From: Boletus sp. NGJ
Taxonomy: Eukaryota > Basidiomycota > Agaricomycetes > Boletales > Boletaceae
Length of the DNA: 64,000 bases
Assembly (NCBI GenBank): GCA_019096195.1
Contig: JAGTXK010000091.1
Coordinates: 992,001 to 1,056,000 of the forward strand
Reading direction: 5' to 3'
How positions within the stretch are numbered: the first letter of the stretch is position 1; each line of letters opens with the position of its first letter. Made by a program: the position numbers and the translations under genes. Shown piece by piece: positions 56,697 through 64,000 of the stretch. The notes beneath the pieces are model-generated. The model was given only the letters and a program-made list of their open reading frames with translations, did no database searches and had not been told where the DNA came from.

Positions 56697-57621
56697 CATC
56701 TCACCATGCTACCCCTGGCGTCCCGTATTTCTTAGACGCTTAAATACCCGAGTGCAGTCATTGGAGAGATGACCATAAGCTCTGCGACTTTCGGAATGTT
56801 TATAGTGAGACATTGTGATTTCTTACATGGTCAGGTTGATTCCATGTTGGCTGTCTCGCCGCCCAGATCCTCCGAGACCATTACAGTAATCGTACCGTGG
56901 CGGTGTGAGTAGTTGCAGCCAATATAGGTCGTTTCCCCTCAGAGCAGATTTACTGTCCCGCGATGGGGTCGCCACCCTGAGTGGTCAAACTCTTCTTACA
57001 ACTTGATTAATTGTTGATATTTTTCCATCTTTCTTCTCTTTAATCTGGGTCGTGCCGCAAATCGGAAGAACTTAGACTGCCTCTTGATCTGAATCTCATG
57101 AACACTCTCCTCCTTTGACCAGCCTTTCGACAAGAGAGAGGTCCATGCAAAGTCCAACTAACATCTGTGAGGTGCAGAGGTTCGATCTCGCGAAAATGGA
57201 CACACAAGGCTTATTTAGACTAGGCGTCGTCGTTGACGACTAGGACCTTGCTTGCAAGTTGCAATGCCGACATGTGCTACAGGGAATCCGAGATGCCAAA
57301 TACAGCGAAGGGCTCACGACCCATCAAAAGATTTATGAATCTGTTTCCAAATATATCATTATTTGTTCATGTAGCGAATCTTAGAAATCCAAGATGCTAA
57401 ATACAGCGAAAGATTCGTGACCCGGCACAAGATTCACAAATCCTTTTTCAAATATATCAATGACCATGCATGGACCTTTTGCTTTGCAAGCAAGGTGATA
57501 ACACACTTATCACGTGTCGCTTCCCAAAATATTCATCATCGCTTTCTCGGGCTGCGCCTACTACTAAGTTGTCTGAGATACGACTTCCAGTTGCAATCGC
57601 TCCTCGCGCTAGCTCGACCGG
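56697..57621. other. Intergenic stretch holding a tandem duplication
   Basis: About 925 bp with no gene recognised. Its right half contains a direct repeat (separate entry). Confidence 0.45.
57288..57464 (+). repeat. Direct repeat of about 75 bp, two copies
   Basis: Copy 1 (about 57288-57360) and copy 2 (about 57389-57464) share GATGC(C/T)AAATACAGCGAA, then A(A/C)AAGATT(T/C)A(T/C) and finally TTTCAAATATATCA-like ends. They are separated by about 28 bp. They differ at perhaps 15-20 positions. They lie about 160 bp before the GatA start. Confidence 0.6.
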
Positions 57622-59687
57622 ATGTCGAGCAGGACGGCTATGCGTCCGCCCTTGCGTCGTCAAGTATGTGTACTCGGACCTTCGACGCGTTACTTGGCGT
57701 CGGGGAATGCTCCAAATATCATCTCCCATAGACGTATCATCTCCACAACTCAGGACACCCAACACCTTAATACCACCGTCAATGCGCTCGTTCATGTCTC
57801 AAAGACACCTCGTACTAGCCGTCACGACGGCGCACTCAATGGAATGACCTTAGCGATAAAGGATAACATCTGTACCGCTTCGCTTCCGACGACTTGTGCT
57901 TCCGCCATGCTGGCTGGTGCGTCGTCCTCTTTACCGTTCGTGAGGCCAACGAGGGTCATGGTCGTGCAGAGTATACGTCACCATTCGACGCGACTACCGT
58001 AGGGCTCCTCCGTCATGCAGGTGCCCAAATCATCGGGAAAGCCAACTGCGACGAGTTCGGCATGGGGTGTGTCGCCTCGTGACTCGTGGAACGGAAGGCT
58101 GAGTACATATCCACACAGATCCCTCAACGTCAACTCTATTCACGGCCCTGTTGTGAATCCATATCAACCCGCTCACGCGCGTGATGTTCCGTGGACGGAC
58201 CGCGAGCGCAGGAGCGCAGGTGGCAGCTCAGGTGGGAGCGCGGCAAGTGTTGCAGCTGGGATGTGTACCGCGTGTGTAGTCTCGCTGTATCTCGAGGTTG
58301 CTGTCGTGTTGACGTGCAATTCCAAGCGCCTTGGGAACTGACACGGGTGGATCCGTGAGGTTGCCCGCCTCGTATTGTGGCGTCGTAGGGCTCAAGCCTT
58401 CATACGGTCTCATCAGTAGGTCAGTGAAGTTATCTCTTTGTGTACGACTTCCTGTGACAACACTCAAGGAATCTAGATGGGGCGTAATTTCGTTCGCAGA
58501 TAGCCTCGATTGTGTTGGCGTTCTTTCCAAGTCTGTCGATACTGTCAAGGAGGTATTCGGTGCGTGCTGAGTCCTCATCGAGCTTTCTTGCACTCACGAG
58601 TGTTTAGACGTTATATCGGTATATGACGTACGGGATCCAACCGCTGCATCACCTGAGCTCAGGAAGATGGCAAGCTCAATCGTAGGGTCGTGTCTCACAC
58701 AGGTGTTCTCTAGCGTTCGAACCAATGGTCTCGGTGGACTCAGGATCGGGATACCTCAGGTAGTCATGCTCCACTCTCTTCTTGGTCTACTAATGCCATC
58801 CCACTGCGTCCAATTCATAGGAGTACTTCCCTCTTGAACTAGATTCCAGCATTACCAGTTCCTTGCGTACCATCATCAGAAGCCTCAGAGACGCTGGGGC
58901 GTCCATCCGGCCGGTCTCTCTGCCAGCGATGCAGTATGCCCTGAGTACATACTACGTTATCGCGAGTGCCGAAGCGTCTAGTAACCTTGCTCGGTTCGAT
59001 GGAGTTCAGTATGGTCCGTTCTGCTTTTTCACTTCTTTCATTAACCGCACGTCGAGGATAGGTGACGATGCTCACTCTTGTCGTCGCTCACAGGTCTTCG
59101 CGTTCCGCCTCCCTCTGGAGCGTCCCGCTCGAAACCAAGCAACGTATATGCCCACTCGCGATCTGCAGGGTTCGGTCGGGAGGTACAAAAACGGATACTG
59201 TTGGGGACGTATGCCCTGACCGCCGAGTGAGCGCCCTCCTTCACGCCCATCGTGATGAGCAATGACACTGATCCACCATGCCCGCAGCGCGTTCGATAAC
59301 TATTTCTTGCAGGCGCAGCGTGTGCGCGCGCGCATCAAGGCTGACTTTAACAGCGTCTTCCGCCATCCATGCGTTCACCTTACTCACCCCGAGTCTTTCG
59401 TACCTCCCGACGGGGTCGACGTCTTGCTCCACCCTTCTGCGATCCGCACTGCGCCGCGTCTTGCAGGCAAACAAGATGACGGCGGGGAGGAGTGTGATGC
59501 GTCGAGCACGGACGAGTACTTGCAGGATGTGATGACTGTCCCTGCATCACTCGCTGGGCTGCCTGCGTTGACTGTTCCCGTGGGACTGGGGGAGGATGGA
59601 TGGCCCGTGGGGGTGAGCATCGTGGGACAGTGGGGGATGGACGAACTGGTGTTGCGGATTGGTCGTGTGGTCGAGGGTATACGATAG
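57622..59687 (+). CDS. Glutamyl-tRNA(Gln) amidotransferase subunit A, mitochondrial
   Basis: Amidase subunit of the GatFAB/GatCAB-type complex that converts Glu-tRNA(Gln) to Gln-tRNA(Gln) in mitochondria (yeast HER2, human QRSL1). ATG 57622 opens an Arg-rich, acid-poor leader ([19 protein letters not shown]) fit for mitochondrial import. The amidase-signature residues are present: LAIKDNIC (Lys, near 57855), then [14 protein letters not shown] (cis-Ser, near 58215-58255) and [15 protein letters not shown] (nucleophile Ser, near 58335-58380). Other blocks are [52 protein letters not shown], and the C-terminal [19 protein letters not shown] and [15 protein letters not shown] before the stop. 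Many introns, each re-joining in frame as far as I checked. Length about 500 residues, normal. Confidence 0.88.
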
Positions 59688-59970
59688 CAGGTTCGCATTC
59701 CATGTCAGACTACTCGAAGCGCTCAGATGTCAAATGAGTCAGAGTGGGGTAGATTCTGTGGGTAACGGTGAGCGTGGGCTATAGTACAGGTGTGTGCAAC
59801 GACAATAGTGACAGCGTATTAAGCAAACAATATATGTGGAGTGGGGTACTGGATGTCGCGTATAGTGCGAATCGCATTAACGACACCGTAAAGATAAATC
59901 TAGATAATGCCGTGGCCAGAGAACTCCGGGTGTGTGTGGTCAAGAACGAAATGAGTTCGAAACCGAATCC

Positions 59971-61218
59971 TTAACCCCAACGGAGCACGCCTTCGTATAT
60001 CGAGTACATGACTGCCGCATTCGGTACGACGCGCATGAGGTGGGCGCTGAGTCCTCCATACAACGACCGCGCACCCTCTTCTGCGATGACAGTCCGCAAC
60101 GTCTGCCAGAGTCCGGTGTACTTGACGACGCCATTGACGCGTGGTTGTCGTAGCCGCGTTCGCAGTACCTTGGTGTCATGGATAATGGCGTCAGTACAGA
60201 AACGATGATATCATGCATCACTTTGAGACGCACCTCGTGAGGATAAGTGATCAGACTAGCGACACATTTGGCCGTCCCCGCGCTACCGAGCATGCCGAAC
60301 CACTCTGCAACACCACCCCGACCCTGAGTATCCGCAGAAAGCCGCTTCAGCCGCTCGTAGAGGACCCACTGGATAGTACCTTCGGTGACACCGAGATAAC
60401 TTGCGCTGAGGCCCTTGTAAAATCCGCGAATGCCCTCTTCCCTGAATATTTGCTTGATCATTGCATAACTCCCGCCTACCATTCTTGATGCTGGTCCCCT
60501 CGCCTCGTTTGGAGCTGTATTCGATAACATTTTTGGTGTGGATGCAGAGGCCGAAGCGACCTGCCGCCGCTCTTCTGTCAGTTGCAACCGTGTTTTGACG
60601 ACCCAGATGGGATTCGTCGCAGTGCCCGTGACGACGCCTGCAATGGCTGCAGCACACAGATGGACGTAGGAGTTTTCTTGCCCGTTGTTGAAATCACGGG
60701 CGATTACTCGCTTGCCATTCCCGTAGGTAAAGAAGTGGATCGAACGTGCGGGAATAACGCCGACTAGCGTCGGACCGAGACCCTTGAACAGTGCGCGGGG
60801 AGACTCATTGCGGTAGATATCGCTGTTAAAAAAGAGGGGATAAGCGGTACATATGCATACGAGCTGTATGAAGGGAAGGGCCATACGTACCGAAGGATAT
60901 GGCCAGTTTCCACGAAATTCCACAACAAGCCCCCAGAGCGATGCGGGAGGGTAGCTACCCCACCACCAACCATGCCGACCGAAGCATGTTTTTCCCTGAA
61001 CAGACTTGATTGGAGTCGCGTCTTGACGACGTCAAACGGACTGGTAACAGCGGCACCGCACATTCCGCCAAGGCTGATTCGAGTGTATGAGTTGGATTCT
61101 TGAAGAGTGTAGCGTGATCAACTCACCCGCCAGCGACGAAATGTTGCCATGATTTTGCGGGTAGAAGACTCGAGGACGATGAAGAGCTACTCGTCATGGT
61201 CGGTGATGGGCTCGTCAT
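59971..61218 (-). CDS. Mitochondrial pyrimidine nucleotide carrier (Rim2-like)
   Basis: SLC25 carrier of the Rim2/SLC25A33/36 type, which exchanges pyrimidine nucleotides across the inner mitochondrial membrane and supports mtDNA maintenance. ATG 61218 (MTSPSPTMTSSSS) or the in-frame ATG 61197 starts it. Repeat 1 has GAAVTSPFDVVKTRLQSSLF, repeat 2 GVVTGTATNPIWVVKTRLQL, repeat 3 CVASLITYPHEVLRTRLRQ. Other marks are GLGPTLVGVIPARSIHFFTY and GFYKGLSASYLGVTEGTIQW, and the C-terminus is VMYSIYEGVLRWG with TAA at 59971. The PIW form of the second motif (instead of P-x-D/E) and the long loop after it are characteristic of this subfamily. Divergent from the RPC25 gene. Confidence 0.87.
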
Positions 61219-61358
61219 CGTGTCTATGAAAAGAAAAAAGAGCGTATAAACAACCAAAAGCTATCCGAGGGGCCATACTAATTTTTTTTGGGCGAGTCAC
61301 GTGATGATTCCTCAGTCCTCGGAGATCAAATGAAACTGACGGCCATCTCGCTAAAATC
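61219..61358. promoter_or_regulatory. Shared divergent promoter (Rim2-like carrier / Rpc25)
   Basis: About 140 bp between the two start codons. It contains a T-run (61282-61289) and GTCACGTGA at 61296-61304, a palindromic E-box-like CACGTG core that could bind bHLH or bZIP factors. Inferred from layout. Confidence 0.5.
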
Positions 61359-62284
61359 ATGTTTCTGCTTTCCATCATAAAGGTATATCTCTCTCCCCTT
61401 CACCTCGACACTGACTGATGGCATTCTAGGACACCATCCCCGTCTTGCCGGTCAACTTCGGCACGCCACCTCACCAGGCGATTACGGACGAAATCAACAA
61501 GAAATATGCTAACAAGGTCCTGCACGACGCCGGTCTGTGCATCTGCGTGTTTGACCTCGTTGAAGTCGGAGAGGGAAAGGTTCGGTATGGGGATGGGTGC
61601 CTCTGGTATAAAAGTCCTCTTCATTGTCTCTCGACCATTGTCTTTCTCCTCTGACTCATGTATGAAGCAAAGTTTCGCATGATCGTCTTTAGACCCTTTG
61701 CGTCTGAGGTGATACTCGCCAAGGTTAAATCCTCTGATGAAGAGGCAATACGATGTGCGTTTTTCCGTGCCTTTTACGAGGTCCCAGGCTCATAATCCTA
61801 GTAAGCGTCGGCTTCTTCGACGACATGTACATCCCTATTGCATACCTCCCCCAGCCTTCCGCATTGTATGCGTCACGTTCCTTCCTATTTGCTGCAGTTC
61901 CTTGTCTCATCATTCTCACGCTCATAGTGACCCAAACGAACGTGCACATTTCTGGCTACCAGAGTCTGAAGCAACGACATCACATGAGCTCCTCGAGTCC
62001 GCCACAGCAGATCGCATGTACGTCGACCAAGGCGAGATCATCCGTGTTCGGGTCGAGGTGGACGAATTTTATGATGATGAGCCTGGTCCTCCCAAGGCCG
62101 CGGAAGGAGTTGTGATCAAGCGCGAGGCACGAAGGGCTCCGTATACGATCATTGTAAGGTTTGATGCAATGATTGGACAAGAGGTGCTGATGGTGTGGTT
62201 CAGTGCTCGATAGCTGAGCAGGGATTGGGACCCGTGCCCTGGTGGAAGAGCGCAAAACCAGATAGTGACATGGATGAAGGGTGA
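61359..62284 (+). CDS. rpc25: RNA polymerase III subunit Rpc25 (RPC8)
   Basis: Stalk subunit of RNA polymerase III, paired with Rpc17 and needed for initiation on tRNA and 5S genes; homologous to Rpb7. ATG 61359 opens MFLLSIIK, then DTIPVLPVNFGTPPHQAI and TDEINKKYANKVLHDAGLCI, the strongly conserved N-terminal block. After an intron comes KFRMIVFRPFASEVILAKVK, then SVGFFDDMYIPIAYLPQPS at the OB-fold start, MYVDQGEIIRVRVEVDEFYD, and a last exon CSIAEQGLGPVPWWKSAKPD ending MDEG at 62284. Five or so introns. Length about 220 residues matches the family. Confidence 0.9.
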
Positions 62285-64000
62285 AGAACACGTCCAGTTT
62301 GTTGCGTTTTTATCGCTTGATCGCACCATTGCGAGAAAACAAAACAGTTTGCATTTGTAAGTACAAACTTTTTTTTCTATTGTCGATGCTGCCTTTGTTA
62401 TCTTATCTTATTCATTTTTGATGATGTGTCTAGACCAGACTATGAATATCGCGGTTTTCAATGAACCTCCTCAAGTTGCTTCAGCTGTCGCAATAGTTCA
62501 TCTTTATCTGAAGCTTCTCCATCACACAATGTATTTCCCGGCCCATAAAGACCGACTGAAGGAGGATCGACCTTCTACTCGCGTCAGCGAAGTGATTTGC
62601 CTCGTGGCGCGAGACGTGTTGCGGTTCCAGTTCTACCGTCACACAGACGACTGTCAATACGATATAGCTCGCATATAGCCACTGAAATCCATGGAAAAGC
62701 CTGTCGACAAAAATATAGATGTTGTCCAACGACAGCGACCTTGTCACGAATGAGCATTCAGGTAGGTTGAACTTCTTCCGCGGCTAACCAGATATCAGCC
62801 TATACACGAAACGAGCTGCGCCCCTTCCGTGACTGTCGCGAATACTTGAGACAGATGTTATTGGGGTAATACCGTCTCAATAATAAGTCTCGGAGGCGTT
62901 CTTGCATATCTTCCTGTCCTGGAATATGTTCAACGTCGTTGAGCTTACTGATCGTGTAGGGAGAAAGATCGGCTCGACAAACACCAACGGACCCGGGATT
63001 GAGTTTGAAGCACGTGGGCGACTTCCATATAAATCCAACTGTACTCAGTCTGAACGTGTTCGGAGGTCAAGAGTACAAGTGGTATCCGACTCCCATGCAA
63101 CACTGGACGCTCCATCGTTCTCTTCTTGGCCTCAGGAAACGAACTAGACACATTGATCACTGCGTATTCATCCATCCTTTTACGGTACGTCACTTGGACA
63201 CTGACCTGCTATGTCCTTTTCCGCTCCCCCGTGTTACCGCCGAGCAAACGGCGTTCTTTTACCTTTTCAGATGGTGTGCTACATGCACCGGGACGCCTCC
63301 TGTCGAACTTCTCGGCTGCGACAGACCCCTATATTGATTGCAGTTATCATCGTTCACACTAACTGAAGGAAATGCTGTGACTCTATCAGCAAGGAACCGG
63401 CTCTTGACATCATTTATGGAGTATGTTGCCACCGGCGCGACGGTCGATGGATGGGGCGAACAAGAATGGACGATTCGGTTTCAAGATTGCAGATCGGTGA
63501 ATGAGGCCCATAGCTTCGTCCCATAGCTCTGGCGTACCAGATGGGTTTATTTTTTTTGGAAACTATTTCCGTCCCACTTTGTAGGACAAGACTAAACTAG
63601 GACGAGAGGCCCCTCCCCCTTTTTTTCGGTCATTCCCGCCGGCAGTTTTAGTTGCGCGGGCCACATGCAGCGGTGCCCTGTGATACGAAACAGGCTACAG
63701 TAAAACGCTAATAAACGTGTGCGATGGATAACAAATATTGGTCACTGATCGGTTGTCGGGTACACCGGAGGGACATGTGCGTGGTGACTCGGGTGTATCA
63801 ACCCGTGACAGTCCACAGGCGAACGCGAAGGTATGAAAGGGGGGCACGACACTGAGTAAAGCTGCCGGGGCCGTCTCAGCACACCAAAGACACCGGAATC
63901 GCGTGTATCCCATGGCAGGACTGCATGCGCTGCTTTCCATAAAACGATCAATCAAGGGGAAGAACGTGCACCAGTGTGTCTATTCCCCCTTCTGCAACAA
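62285..64000. other. Right end of the window, nothing recognised
   Basis: A minus-strand open frame at 62481-62747 has a hydrophobic segment (WLYASYIVLTVVCVTV) and could be part of a membrane protein, but I cannot connect exons around it. Several plus-strand frames (63000-63530) match no family I know. From 63540 on the sequence holds a T-run (63549-63556) and no coding signal. A gene split by the window edge cannot be excluded. Confidence 0.35.

Noticed and set aside
57150-57200. Possible tRNA (GGTTCGATCTC word)
   Set aside because: No acceptor stem or anticodon arm can be built around it. I found no supportable tRNA anywhere in the window.

Overview
The window is nuclear DNA of a filamentous basidiomycete, most likely an Agaricomycete. 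Genes are dense and broken by many short introns (about 45-65 nt). Several families are typical of mushroom-forming fungi: a STE3 pheromone receptor, a FunK1-type kinase remnant, a DUF6533-like seven-helix protein, an HNH_2-type nuclease and a chromodomain-bearing Ty3/gypsy element. I cannot name the species. Exon limits below come from reading GT-AG (and some GC-AG) junctions by eye against known family motifs.

Left arm (1-28,660), genic. In order: actin-binding protein Abp1 (-), a carboxymuconolactone-decarboxylase/AhpD-like protein (-), a mitochondrial carrier (+), a LisH/Flo8-type transcriptional regulator (+), an Inp2/vezatin-like membrane protein (-), a decayed cytochrome P450 (+), a decayed FunK1 kinase (-), pyridoxal kinase (-), a very large three-START-domain membrane-anchored protein (+), a seven-helix membrane protein (+) and an HNH nuclease (+). 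Pyridoxal kinase and the START protein share a divergent promoter of about 137 bp.

Middle (28,660-43,750), a transposon island. AT-rich DNA without convincing host genes holds two diverged solo LTRs of one family (30,187-31,197 and 40,699-41,637, the second with a perfect 5-bp target duplication). It also holds an almost complete but frameshifted chromovirus (32,929-40,180; LTRs about 360 bp; gag, protease, RT, RNase H, integrase, chromodomain) and an unusual block of short repeats (about 41,700-42,760) whose two halves are inverted copies of each other, with telomere-like hexamers inside.

Right arm (43,750-64,000), genic. In order: STE3-like pheromone receptor (+), RNase H2 subunit C (+), a secreted GPI-anchored Ser/Thr-rich protein (+), a type-B carboxylesterase (-), a polysaccharide deacetylase (-), two unidentified open frames, a secreted pepsin-type aspartic protease (+), mitochondrial Glu-tRNA(Gln) amidotransferase subunit A (+), a Rim2-type mitochondrial pyrimidine nucleotide carrier (-) and RNA polymerase III subunit Rpc25/RPC8 (+). 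The last two share a promoter of about 140 bp.

The most notable observations are several GC-AG introns, the triple-START protein, the inverted telomere-like repeat block, the receptor gene sitting at the edge of a transposon island, and a possible 39-nt micro-intron in the LisH gene.
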